Assembly: GCA_040007395.1 (NCBI GenBank)
Contig: JBDTVG010000017.1
Coordinates: 1-25,705, forward strand
DNA length: 25,705 nucleotides
Source of the DNA: DATGFK01 sp040007395
GTDB lineage: Bacteria > Chloroflexota > Anaerolineae > Aggregatilineales > UBA2796
Direction: 5' to 3'
The translations under genes were made by a program, and so were the position numbers. Under the pieces are notes generated by a model. That model was given only the letters and a program-made list of their open reading frames with translations, had not been told where the DNA came from and ran no database searches. Positions 1-7,728 of the stretch are shown piece after piece. The first letter of the stretch is position 1, and each line of letters starts with the position of its first letter.

Positions 1-40
1 CTGAACTTCAGTGTCCGCATATCCCGGCTTTTTCAACTAT

Positions 41-733
41 CTAAAGCGAAAGTCCCTTCTCTTTGAAGAAGGCCAAGACACGCTGCCATGAATCGCCCGC
101 TGCCGCTGCATCATAGCTACCACCCTGATCGTTGAAAAATGAGTGATGTGCGCTGGGGTAACTCTTGATGTCATGCGGGATGCTATAACCGTCCAGTGTA
201 ATGTCCAGCTTTTTGCCCATGTTTGCCGTGATGTCCTGCTCAGGGTAGGAGCCAACCACTGGGCACATCCGGGCGACGGCTTCGAGTGGACGCGGATTGA
301 AGGCATAGTATGGGGCAACGGCCTTCAAGCGATTGTCAGTGCAGGCCCATGAAATCGCAAAGCTCCCGCCGAGGCAAAAGCCAATCGCACCCAACCGCGC
401 CGGATCTACTCCCGGTTGCGTTGCCAGAAAATCCAGCGAACGCTTTAGATCCTTGATCCCATTATTTTCTAGAGAATTAAAGATCGCTCCTGCAATGAAT
501 CGCGCCATGCACACCATAACGTTGCGTCCGGCGAACAGGTCAACCGCCAATGCGATATAGCCTTCGCCCGCGAATCGTTCTGCGACGCTGCGAATATTAT
601 TGTTTAGGCCGTAGGCTTCGTGGATAACGACAATGGCGGGGAATGGGCCGTTCCCTTCGGGGCGGGCGAGGTAGCCACCAAGCTGCGGCACAGAGGTACC
701 GGGGAATGAAACCGTCTCAGTCATTGGAGGCAT
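41..733 (-). CDS. Dienelactone hydrolase family protein
   Basis: Predicted cytosolic alpha/beta hydrolase of the dienelactone hydrolase (DLH) family, 230 residues, the usual size for the family. The nucleophile elbow is GFCLGG with Cys120, the Cys-type nucleophile typical of DLH rather than Ser. Asp167 (in YPEQD) and His197 (in YPSAHH) fit the remaining triad positions, and an N-terminal strand plus 'VVIHEAYGL' fits the oxyanion region. The ATG at 733 is preceded by GAAAGG nine bases upstream; a second ATG three codons later is possible. The true substrate cannot be read from sequence, since many such proteins act on unknown esters or lactones rather than chloroaromatic dienelactones. It lies downstream of comEA on the same strand with an 81-base gap and may be co-transcribed. 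No terminator is visible after it before the window edge. Confidence 0.88.
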   Translation of the reverse strand: MPPMTETVSFPGTSVPQLGGYLARPEGNGPFPAIVVIHEAYGLNNNIRSVAERFAGEGYIALAVDLFAGRNVMVCMARFIAGAIFNSLENNGIKDLKRSLDFLATQPGVDPARLGAIGFCLGGSFAISWACTDNRLKAVAPYYAFNPRPLEAVARMCPVVGSYPEQDITANMGKKLDITLDGYSIPHDIKSYPSAHHSFFNDQGGSYDAAAAGDSWQRVLAFFKEKGLSL

Positions 734-814
734 GTTACATTACCTTTCAGATTGCATTATGAATGGTCAGATTGTAGCAGAACTGAAACGGTCTATTCGG
801 ATCTCCACAAGTGC

Positions 815-1480
815 TTAATCAAACACAATCAGGTCGGCCCATTCCTTGAGTTTGGCAGGGCCGATACCCGGTACTTTGTCCAAATCATCCATATTTTTGA
901 ATGGACCATTTTTGCTGCGATAGTCAAGGATCTTCTCAGCTAACGAAGGGCCGACTCCGGGCAATCCTTGCAACTGTTCGGAGGTCGCTGTGTTGATATG
1001 CACCACACCAACGGTTTTGCCAGCAGCCTTGCTAGGCGTAGCACCGCTGTTGCCTGATGCGCTGCTGGTACTGCTTAGCGTGTTCGCAGTGGCAACTGGT
1101 GGCGCGCTAATGACGTTGGCGCTTGTTGTTGGCGCTTTGCTCACTGCGTCAGTCGGGGCATTGGCTGGAATATTGACCTGATCGCCGTCGTGGAGCGGTT
1201 GCGCCAGATTGATTCGCAGTAGATCGGCGTTAGGGCTTGCACCGCCCGCCGCCGTGATCGCATCCTGAACGCGGCTGCCAACGGGCAATTCGTAAGTCTT
1301 CAAGGCATTGACCACCGCACCTGTTACATAGACCCGTATCGGCGCAGAAGTTGGGGTAGGGCCGGGTGGAATGATAGTGATTACGACTGGTGCTGGGCGG
1401 TAGGTAAGCAAGGCAACGACACCACCGACAAGCGCAAGGATCACGACGGCAAAGATAATGTTTTTGTAGCGTTCCAGCAT
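815..1480 (-). CDS. comEA: ComEA-type helix-hairpin-helix DNA-binding protein
   Basis: A 221-residue protein with the ComEA layout: an N-terminal membrane segment (about residues 8-27), a SLBB-like domain (about 47-104, with 'IRVYVTGAVVNAL'), a Ser/Thr/Ala-rich linker (about 105-155), and a C-terminal double helix-hairpin-helix unit (160-221) with the hairpins LPGVGPS and VPGIGPA. In known ComEA proteins this unit binds incoming double-stranded DNA outside the membrane during natural transformation. I chose the ATG at 1480 because GGGGAGG lies about ten bases upstream; an ATG 60 bases further upstream would lie inside the preceding gene. It begins 16 bases after the stop of the large pseudokinase gene, so the two are probably one transcript. 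No other competence gene (comEC, pilins) is in the window, so a role in transformation is inferred from the family only. Confidence 0.88.
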   Translation of the reverse strand: MLERYKNIIFAVVILALVGGVVALLTYRPAPVVITIIPPGPTPTSAPIRVYVTGAVVNALKTYELPVGSRVQDAITAAGGASPNADLLRINLAQPLHDGDQVNIPANAPTDAVSKAPTTSANVISAPPVATANTLSSTSSASGNSGATPSKAAGKTVGVVHINTATSEQLQGLPGVGPSLAEKILDYRSKNGPFKNMDDLDKVPGIGPAKLKEWADLIVFD

Positions 1481-1496
1481 CGGTTGCTTGCCTCCC

Positions 1497-4400
1497 CTAT
1501 TCCAGATGGATCTTGAGCGAAGTAATCTTGACGACGACACTACCTGCCGAGGTATATAGATAGATATTCACGGGTGTTCCGGCGGCAAAACTTGCGCCTG
1601 TTGTGCCAAGCAACTGTCCATTAACGAACAGCGACAGTGTGCTATCGGCATTACGCTTGATCGAAACAGCGAATGCGGCAGTAGTCACAGGAATATCGGT
1701 TTTGGGGCGGAATTGCCCATTCAGATTTACGCCCAAACGCAACAAATTTGCCTGCACCAGAACCGCCTGAACCGCCGCACGCGGACCTTGCAGCGATTCC
1801 ACGCCAATTCCGAAGAAAACCTGACCCGTTGGCAGCAGCGATTTGTCATAGCCCGTTAGCTCTAGATCGGCATCCACGCGGGTCAGTTTGCGGGCAGCAT
1901 CTACACCGATCAGCGGAGTCATCACATCCGGGCCAAGCCGCACGACCAGCGGCGGGCCATTCGTCCTAAACGCTTCCGTGCCAAGCTGCCAGCCATCGCC
2001 CGCTGGCCCAAACCAATCCTTGTTCCATGTGATCTTGGCAGTGGGCAGCGTTTCGAGCGACTTCAGCATATCATAGTCGCCCGTATTCGCCGTTGGAACA
2101 AAAGTCGGCGGTTGGAGTGTGCTATTGGTAGGGATAGCACTGCTGCGCGGCCCAACGCCAACAGGCAAGGTTGTTGGCGAACCCAGCGGCAAGGTTGGGC
2201 CATCGGTGGCTATGCTTGATTGTGTGGTTGGTGGAGTCGGAGTCGGCACAACAGGCGTAATCGTTGGTGGCAAGGTAGGCGGCGTGGCAGTCGGCTCCTC
2301 GGTGTTGGTCGGGGCAATCGTCGCTGTCGGCGGTTCGATGGTGTTCGACGGTGTCATTGTTGCGCCGCCAGCGACGGCTACTCCATTAGATGAGTCAGTC
2401 GAAGTTACAACCACTGTTGTGGTGGGCGGGGGAGGCCCCAAAAACCACAGCACGCCAACGACAACCACAACTGCAATCAGTACCAATACACCGATGACAA
2501 GCAGCGCTGGCGATCCTCGCCGTGCCGGAAGTGGTGCGTCTGTTGCGGGCAAACTTTCGTCGCTGGCGTTTTCGATCTCATGCTCAGATACTTGAGTTGG
2601 CGATTCATCATCTGCCGACTCTACGGAAGATATAGTTCTATCCAGCGATCCAAGCGGAATTGAAGGCACGACATAAGCAGGTTGCGGATCGGGCAAGCGC
2701 TGGATCAGTTCATCCCAGTGGCGCATAATCGGCAGCGCCGGGTGATTTTCCAGCGCCGTCGATTCGGCATAATCATCTAACAATCGCAGCTTTTCCGCTT
2801 TAGTCAGTTTTTCGTCAACATATAGATCGCGAATGGTGTTATAGGTATCGCGCCATTGACGCATGACAGGTGTATAGGCTTCGCCTAGATCGCGTCGCGT
2901 GATCTCAATGATCTTCTGGTGCATCTCGATCACCGCCGGATCAGGATCGTCGGCGGGGACAAGGGCGATCTGCTCAATGGTATGGCGAGCTTGCTGGACA
3001 ACACCAGCCGAAGCTGCCAGATCTTGCAGCCATGTTTTGAACGGAGACAGGTCTTGGCCTAGAGTGGCTTCAGCAAAGGTAATACGCTCAGCGGCGCTGT
3101 CTAGCGATTGTCGCGCTTTGCGGAAGTCGCCTTGTGCCCATTGGGCTAACGCTTCATCAATGCCGTCAATCGCCTGAGCTGGCGCTTCCAACTGTGAAGC
3201 TGCCAGCGGCGCACGCACAGCCTGTCGCACGCTAGGCAGATCCGAGACGTGTTTGATGTTGTTAAGCGCGTCTACCGCCTCCAAAATCAAACTGCGCCGC
3301 GTGATTGCTATATCGAGCGTCAGATAGGCAGGATGAGTCCGTGCCGACCCAAGCGTCCTAAGCGCGGCTTCGCGCCAGAACTCAGCCGCTTCGGCGTTAT
3401 CTTGTTGCAACACCAGCATTCCGCGCAGCACATAATCGAAGAACAGACCACGCACAGCGGCAGCACTGGCTTCTCGCAGCGGCGCAACAATGCCACGCGC
3501 CATTGCCCGCAAATAGATAGGCGCATCGGGCATTTGCTTGGAAAACGTGCGCCGGATAGCTTCTTCCTGTGGCGAAAACAGCGCATTGACTTGCGCTGCT
3601 GTTTGTTCAGAACGTTTGGGATTCAATGGACCGTCATTTGCTAGCCATGTATTGAGTGCGTCACTCAACGCGATCAAGCGCTGTGCAGCTTGCCGTTCGG
3701 CCTCGGAAGCTGCCAACTTTAAGGCGCGTTCCCCAGCCGCTTGAGCCTCGGCTCCACGTCCGCGATCCCACTGTTCCCAACCCTCTTGCAGTGCAGTGCC
3801 GAACGCCGCGTTGGGGCTAAGATGCTCCACACGCGGCGCTTGCTCGATCTGGTGGGCGTATTCGTCGAACCAAACAGCGATAGCCTGATTAAATGGACGG
3901 ACGGCCTCAGCGGCTTGTTGGCACGCCTCTAACGCCGTGCGCCGCCCACCGAGCGCTACCGCTTCGCCCACACGATTCCACGCAGAAATCGTATCATCCA
4001 GTCCGTGAAACATTTCCTGAAAGCGCTGATCGGCTTCCATGAGGTTGTTGGAGTAAGGGGTCAGTTGCGCTTGTGCATCTGCCAAAAATTGCAAGATGTC
4101 GCTGCTGTCACCTGTGGGAGTCTCCGCTTGCAATGCCGACAATTCATCATGGAATATGTCGAATTTATGCCGCAGCGTCTCAAAGCTGTTGTTAGCGGGA
4201 TCAATCGCTTCGGCACGGCCTAACGCATCGGCGGCACGCGCCGGATCGGAGTAGGCATTACGTAGCGCCACGTCGAGCCAGTTCAGGATTTGTTCAGCGG
4301 CATAGCGTGTCCGCTGACCCGTCGCGGCGATCAACGCATCGCCGCTATCGCCATCAATCGAGTCAAGGCTGCTGATTATGGTAGTCAGCGCCTTCACCGT

Positions 4401-5825
4401 ATCTTGATATACGCCGCGTACAGCTTGTGCTGTCACGGCGGTTTTATCCAGTCGTGCCAGATCCAACCGACCAATGATACTCCGCACCCGCTCAAGCAAA
4501 TCCGGTTTATCGGCGAGGAGATTTTGCAATTGGATCAGGGGTGGTTGCAGCAGCAGCACTTCGGGAATGTGCAGTGACAGCTTTTCTGCCAGCCAATACT
4601 GTTGATCGTGGGCAGCAGGACGGGCATCATAAGTCGTGATCAGAATGCGCCCTGCCGTTTGCGGATCACCCTGAAGCAGCGCATCCAACGCTTCGGAGAA
4701 TCCGCCCGCCAATGGCACAATTGGTTCGGCTTGCATCTGTGTCGCCGCATCCGAGAGGAAATCTAGTACAGGCTGTTGGGCATTGCCTAACTGCGTTTTC
4801 AAGTCTCCGAGGACAGTTAAAGCACGCCCCATATTACCGCTGAGCATATAGACACGGATGGCGTGCAAGTTATCCTGAATCGTCAACTGCGCCAATCGGG
4901 TATCGATCTGGGTAAGCAGAGCGCGAGCAGGGGGATAGCCCGGATCGGCGGCGAGTACCTGTAGCAGTGTATCGCGTACAGTTTGCAGTTGGGCAGCGTT
5001 CTCGGCATTAGGTAGATCGGCGCGAACGGGTTCCAACAGCGTGTTGCGTTCCTGTTCGAGTGGTTCACGCAGTTCCGCCAAATCTTGACGCAGTTTTGCC
5101 ACACTCGTATAACGCTTTCCAGTTTCGGCATTGCTGGCTCGTTCGATAATCGTCTTGAGTTTGGGCGAAACATCGCTGCCCAAATCGGCGGCAATATCAG
5201 TACGTCCGCCGGATAGCACGAAGTACAACGCTTGCCCAATCTGGGCAATGTCAGTCGCACGATTAGCACTACTCAAACCGCCTTCGCTATCGATGAAGGT
5301 CGCGCTGCTCCATCCGATCACCTTGAGCCGATATTGATCACGATCCCAGAACAAGCTAGCCGCATCAATATCGTTATGGACAATCTTGCGATCATGGGCA
5401 GTCTGGATGGCATCCAGCAGCGCATCAAAAATAACGAGCGTTTCTAGTTCGGGTAGGTGTTCGCCATGTGCCGCAAGATCATGTACCAGCGATTCAACGG
5501 ACTCGCCTTGTACCCACTCCAGCGCGATGTACTGGTAAGTTTGCCCGCCGCCACGAAATGTGCCACCATGCAACACAGCAGGAACAGCGGGATGCCCCGC
5601 TAACCGTTCTAGCACCCGCTTCTCGTTGAGGATACTTTGTTCCTGTCCCGCCCGCATCGGCGCAGCATCTTGAAGCGCGGGGCGCTTGATGACGACAGGT
5701 TGATCGCTGTTGAGCGAATCATAGGCGCGAACCGTTTCGCCGGAGCGTCCACGTGGGTAGCTCTGGTCAAGACGATAACGGTTGTCAAACAGGCTATTAC
5801 GCCCGGATGCGGGGCGTGACGACAT
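1497..5825 (-). CDS. Large single-pass membrane pseudokinase
   Basis: A 1,442-residue protein. The ATG at 5825 has AGGAG seven bases upstream, so I prefer it to an ATG 15 codons earlier. Residues about 15-265 follow the Hanks-type Ser/Thr kinase fold: a Gly-containing loop near 25-29, Lys47 (VVIK), Glu68 in helix C, and a catalytic-loop equivalent HND at 150-152. The following Lys and Asn are replaced (DIDAAS), and the DFG position reads GWS (171-173), so the metal-binding Asp is missing. Catalysis is therefore unlikely and a pseudokinase or scaffold role is inferred. Residues about 270-1080 are long, Ala/Leu/Glu-rich and helical, and may include TPR-like repeats. A membrane segment spans about 1107-1130, followed by a Thr/Pro-rich linker (to about 1247) and a beta-rich C-terminal domain (about 1250-1442) that should lie outside the membrane. 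It is followed closely by comEA and preceded by a TIR gene. Confidence 0.85.
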   Translation of the reverse strand: MSSRPASGRNSLFDNRYRLDQSYPRGRSGETVRAYDSLNSDQPVVIKRPALQDAAPMRAGQEQSILNEKRVLERLAGHPAVPAVLHGGTFRGGGQTYQYIALEWVQGESVESLVHDLAAHGEHLPELETLVIFDALLDAIQTAHDRKIVHNDIDAASLFWDRDQYRLKVIGWSSATFIDSEGGLSSANRATDIAQIGQALYFVLSGGRTDIAADLGSDVSPKLKTIIERASNAETGKRYTSVAKLRQDLAELREPLEQERNTLLEPVRADLPNAENAAQLQTVRDTLLQVLAADPGYPPARALLTQIDTRLAQLTIQDNLHAIRVYMLSGNMGRALTVLGDLKTQLGNAQQPVLDFLSDAATQMQAEPIVPLAGGFSEALDALLQGDPQTAGRILITTYDARPAAHDQQYWLAEKLSLHIPEVLLLQPPLIQLQNLLADKPDLLERVRSIIGRLDLARLDKTAVTAQAVRGVYQDTVKALTTIISSLDSIDGDSGDALIAATGQRTRYAAEQILNWLDVALRNAYSDPARAADALGRAEAIDPANNSFETLRHKFDIFHDELSALQAETPTGDSSDILQFLADAQAQLTPYSNNLMEADQRFQEMFHGLDDTISAWNRVGEAVALGGRRTALEACQQAAEAVRPFNQAIAVWFDEYAHQIEQAPRVEHLSPNAAFGTALQEGWEQWDRGRGAEAQAAGERALKLAASEAERQAAQRLIALSDALNTWLANDGPLNPKRSEQTAAQVNALFSPQEEAIRRTFSKQMPDAPIYLRAMARGIVAPLREASAAAVRGLFFDYVLRGMLVLQQDNAEAAEFWREAALRTLGSARTHPAYLTLDIAITRRSLILEAVDALNNIKHVSDLPSVRQAVRAPLAASQLEAPAQAIDGIDEALAQWAQGDFRKARQSLDSAAERITFAEATLGQDLSPFKTWLQDLAASAGVVQQARHTIEQIALVPADDPDPAVIEMHQKIIEITRRDLGEAYTPVMRQWRDTYNTIRDLYVDEKLTKAEKLRLLDDYAESTALENHPALPIMRHWDELIQRLPDPQPAYVVPSIPLGSLDRTISSVESADDESPTQVSEHEIENASDESLPATDAPLPARRGSPALLVIGVLVLIAVVVVVGVLWFLGPPPPTTTVVVTSTDSSNGVAVAGGATMTPSNTIEPPTATIAPTNTEEPTATPPTLPPTITPVVPTPTPPTTQSSIATDGPTLPLGSPTTLPVGVGPRSSAIPTNSTLQPPTFVPTANTGDYDMLKSLETLPTAKITWNKDWFGPAGDGWQLGTEAFRTNGPPLVVRLGPDVMTPLIGVDAARKLTRVDADLELTGYDKSLLPTGQVFFGIGVESLQGPRAAVQAVLVQANLLRLGVNLNGQFRPKTDIPVTTAAFAVSIKRNADSTLSLFVNGQLLGTTGASFAAGTPVNIYLYTSAGSVVVKITSLKIHLE

Positions 5826-5862
5826 TAGCAATCTCCTGAAGATCGAGCCGCAGTTAGGTGTC

Positions 5863-5891
5863 GCTCTCACCCTCAGATTTAGGGCGAGAGC
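5863..5891. repeat. REP-like hairpin repeat, copy 1
   Basis: Arms GCTCTCACCCT (5863-5873) and AGGGCGAGAGC (5881-5891) pair over 11 positions with one mismatch on the plus strand (a G-U pair on the minus strand) around a 7-base loop. The right part GATTTAGGGCGAGAGC matches three other copies in the window, at 9668, 11026 and 16512. No T-run follows on the minus strand, so it is not a typical terminator of the TIR gene. It lies in the 174-base gap between the TIR gene and the pseudokinase gene. Confidence 0.7.
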
Positions 5892-5999
5892 AATCTTCTC
5901 TATTTTCTAGCATTTTTATTGCAAAACGGATAGCGAATTAGTCCGTTCCGAAAGATCGAGGTAATTGTACGCAAGGAGCCAACGCATTACCAGCGCTGA

Positions 6000-7250
6000 T
6001 CAGGGAGCGGTTGGTTTTGCCAGCGGAACATAGGCAAAATGCAGTGGTTCCAGTTCATTCGGCGGCATAATAAATGGCTTTTCCCAATAGACTGGACGGA
6101 TAAAGCCCGCGCCTTTCTCCTTACTTTTTTGCAGCGCATATTCCCATTCTTGACGGCAGTATTTCGATTCCGCCGAACGTGCCGACCAGAACAATTGGAA
6201 GATGTCAGCGCGATCAATGAGTTGCATCAGCGCTTGATTCCAGTCCTCGCCAGATCGCAGATCGTCAATATCGATCAACACTTCGTAGCCAAGCGCCTGA
6301 TACGCATCGCGACAGGCGATGACAATATCGGTGTCCTTATGACTATACGAAGCGAAAATCTGCTCTGCCTTATAGATCGTTGCCGTTGTGCTGGCAGTCT
6401 GTTTGGCAATCACGGGCATATCGGGAACGGGCATGACTGCTGTGGAGGTCATTTCATCAAACAGCATACCGAACTTGATAGTCGCTACAATCAGCGGCCC
6501 GACAAAGATCGTCGCCGTGCCTGCGCCTGCTGTACCAGCCAACGCCTGCGCTACTTTGAGCCGGAAATCGGCGCGATGGAGGTCTTCGACCCACTTGAAG
6601 GTGATACGTTCCGGGTTGAAGATTACGCCGTCCATCTCAGGCACAATCGTGATCTCTGTGCCGCGTGCCAATTTAGCCGGGGCGCTGCTTTGCGCTTGTC
6701 GCGGCGTATCGCCCATCTCGGCTTTGAAGCGGGCAGCATCGGCTTGCACTTTGCTCAGAGCAGATTCGATATGCGCGTAAACCAACAGTGTATACCACGT
6801 TTCAACAGTCGCTTCCTTCGGATAGAACGCCGTGAAGCGAACCTCTTCGGTAGGAATGGCGGGTGCATCAACGGACTTTTCCTCGGCGGCTGGTTCGAGA
6901 ACGGGTGGTGCGAAAGATCCTGTTGGTGGGGGCGGTGCAATTGGCTTCGGAGCGGGCGCTTGTGGTGCAGGTGGCTGTACCGCGCTCGGTGCTGGGACTG
7001 ATGGAGGCGGCGCGGGCGGCTCAAACAACCCTTCGCCAGAACGTGTTGGCGAAGACGACTGTCCACCAAATTCATCGTCTGGGGGTGGGGACATCACTAT
7101 AGGTGGCTCAGACTGCCCCAAAGGCGGAGTCTGTGACCCATTCTGCTTACTTTGCGAGGTTTCGGAAGCAGATCGTCTGCTCAGGTAGACCGTTAGCCCA
7201 ATAATCAGGATGATTATCACAAAAACAACAAGTGCAAAAGGAGTTTCCAT
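6000..7250 (-). CDS. Membrane-anchored TIR-domain protein
   Basis: A 416-residue protein. Residues about 5-24 form one hydrophobic anchor followed by SRR, which predicts a cytosolic body. Residues 30-133 are a Pro-rich low-complexity linker. Residues about 136-268 form a domain I do not recognise, with 'FTAFYPKEATVETWY' at its start and 'GVIFNPERITFKW' in the middle. Residues 296-405 are a TIR domain (TIR_2-like): 'IFASYSHKD' is strand A and 'YEVLIDIDDLRSGEDW' the BB-loop region. 'YCRQEW' carries Glu368 at the place of the catalytic glutamate of TIR NAD-hydrolases. NADase activity is possible but not shown; many bacterial TIR proteins act in defence or signalling through NAD+ or by scaffolding. 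The ATG at 7250 has AGAGG seven bases upstream. A promoter lies about 100 bases before it, and the pseudokinase gene follows 174 bases downstream. Confidence 0.87.
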   Translation of the reverse strand: METPFALVVFVIIILIIGLTVYLSRRSASETSQSKQNGSQTPPLGQSEPPIVMSPPPDDEFGGQSSSPTRSGEGLFEPPAPPPSVPAPSAVQPPAPQAPAPKPIAPPPPTGSFAPPVLEPAAEEKSVDAPAIPTEEVRFTAFYPKEATVETWYTLLVYAHIESALSKVQADAARFKAEMGDTPRQAQSSAPAKLARGTEITIVPEMDGVIFNPERITFKWVEDLHRADFRLKVAQALAGTAGAGTATIFVGPLIVATIKFGMLFDEMTSTAVMPVPDMPVIAKQTASTTATIYKAEQIFASYSHKDTDIVIACRDAYQALGYEVLIDIDDLRSGEDWNQALMQLIDRADIFQLFWSARSAESKYCRQEWEYALQKSKEKGAGFIRPVYWEKPFIMPPNELEPLHFAYVPLAKPTAP

Positions 7251-7355
7251 ATTTGCGCCTCTACTGCGTTAGATACTGATTACTAACTATTGATGAAGTT
7301 AAGTTGCCAAGCCAAATTTAGCGTTTTAATCAGTGCTGATCAATCTTCATCTCTA

Positions 7356-7384
7356 AGAATATGAATGTTTAGCGGTTCTGTCAA
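7356..7384 (-). promoter_or_regulatory. Predicted sigma70-type promoter of the TIR gene
   Basis: On the minus strand a perfect TTGACA (7384-7379) is followed by a 17-base spacer and TATTCT (7361-7356; four of six matches to TATAAT). Transcription would start near 7349 and give an untranslated leader of about 100 bases before the TIR start at 7250. It is divergent from the arginine operon promoters, which start about 40 bases away. Confidence 0.5.
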
Positions 7385-7425
7385 AAGTGTTGAAAATTAG
7401 GCCGCCGAAATTGCCAGTTTAAGGG

Positions 7426-7454
7426 TTGACAGAGTAGCCAAATAATCGTAGTAT
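7426..7454 (+). promoter_or_regulatory. Predicted upstream promoter of the arginine operon
   Basis: A perfect TTGACA (7426-7431), a 17-base spacer and TAGTAT (7449-7454; four of six matches). The predicted start, near 7461, would place the Arg-rich leader frame about 80 bases into the transcript. Confidence 0.5.
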
Positions 7455-7475
7455 TTGATTGTGCAGTTCGTACAA

Positions 7476-7504
7476 TTGACGCTAGATCATAACAGGTTTA
7501 TTCT
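7476..7504 (+). promoter_or_regulatory. Second predicted promoter of the arginine operon
   Basis: TTGACG (7476-7481), a 17-base spacer and TATTCT (7499-7504). The -10 hexamer is the same as that predicted for the divergent TIR promoter. A further -10-like TACAAT occurs at 7513-7518 without a good -35. The motif GTACAA recurs at 7470, 7512 and 7528; the last two lie in an exact 8-base direct repeat GAGTACAA (7510-7517 and 7526-7533). That repeat could be an operator, but this is speculative. Confidence 0.42.
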
Positions 7505-7543
7505 GGCGCGAGTACAATAACAGTAGAGTACAAAATACCAGTC

Positions 7544-7639
7544 ATGTTTACCAGCCAACTACCACCCCGCAGCCGCCGTGAGCGCCGTACCACCCACTAT
7601 AGGTCTGGGCGGATGCTTCGTGCTGAACAGGGTCAGTAG
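7544..7639 (+). CDS. Arginine-rich leader peptide of the arg operon (predicted)
   Basis: An ATG-led frame of 31 codons ends in TAG at 7637-7639. It encodes eight arginines, at residues 9, 11, 12, 14, 15, 20, 23 and 26; residues 9-15 read RSRRERR (bases 7568-7588). The Arg codons used are CGC, CGT, AGG and CGG. Its stop lies 27 bases before a strong intrinsic terminator that directly precedes argC. This is the arrangement of a leader peptide that senses charged tRNA-Arg: a ribosome short of arginyl-tRNA would stall in the cluster and let an antiterminator form. The ribosome binding site is weak (GTAGAG about 15 bases upstream), which is the main doubt; initiation could be weak or near-leaderless from the closest promoter. 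I chose this frame for its Arg clustering and position. A chance frame cannot be excluded without comparison to relatives. Confidence 0.66.
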   Translation: MFTSQLPPRSRRERRTTHYRSGRMLRAEQGQ

Positions 7640-7696
7640 GGCCAGTAAAGCAAGCCAAAGAAAAGCAACCCCCTAGGCCATCCGGTCTAGGGGGTT
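7602..7696 (+). promoter_or_regulatory. Candidate transcription attenuator of the arg operon
   Basis: Two leader segments imitate the 3' arm of the terminator (GGTCTAGGGGG, 7684-7694) and could compete for its 5' arm (7669-7679). Segment A, GGTCTGGG at 7602-7609, can form eight pairs with 7671-7679 with one bulged base. Segment B, GGTCAGTAGGG at 7631-7641, can form nine pairs with 7671-7679 with a two-base bulge, and contains the leader stop codon. A ribosome stalled on the Arg cluster (7568-7588) would leave both free. A ribosome finishing at the stop codon would cover segment B, so the terminator would form. The pairing was worked out by eye; energies were not computed. Confidence 0.55.
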
Positions 7697-7703
7697 TTTG
7701 TTT
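7667..7703 (+). terminator. Intrinsic terminator in the arg operon leader
   Basis: A perfect 10-base-pair stem AACCCCCTAG / CTAGGGGGTT (7667-7676 and 7687-7696) is extended by three inner pairs, one of them G-U, around the loop ATCC (7680-7683). TTTGTTT follows. It lies between the leader peptide stop and argC, so it can only make sense as a conditional terminator of arg operon transcription. Confidence 0.85.
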
Positions 7704-7728
7704 GCCCAGTGCAAAGGGAGAAAGCAGG

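Noticed and set aside
2119..2595. Gly/Val-rich plus-strand frame opposite the Thr/Pro linker of the pseudokinase
   Set aside because: It is the complement of the Thr/Pro-rich stalk and membrane helix, where low complexity suppresses stops on the other strand.
6039..7001. A 320-codon open frame opposite the TIR gene
   Set aside because: It is antisense to the TIR and Pro-rich coding region, has Cys/Arg-rich composition without domains, and arises from the codon bias of the real gene.
7575..7597. T-box-like GGGTGGTACGGCG on the minus strand
   Set aside because: It resembles the conserved T-box core, but one position differs, the needed specifier and terminator layout on that strand is missing, and the only downstream gene is the TIR gene, not an amino-acid gene. 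The plus-strand Arg-rich frame explains the region better.
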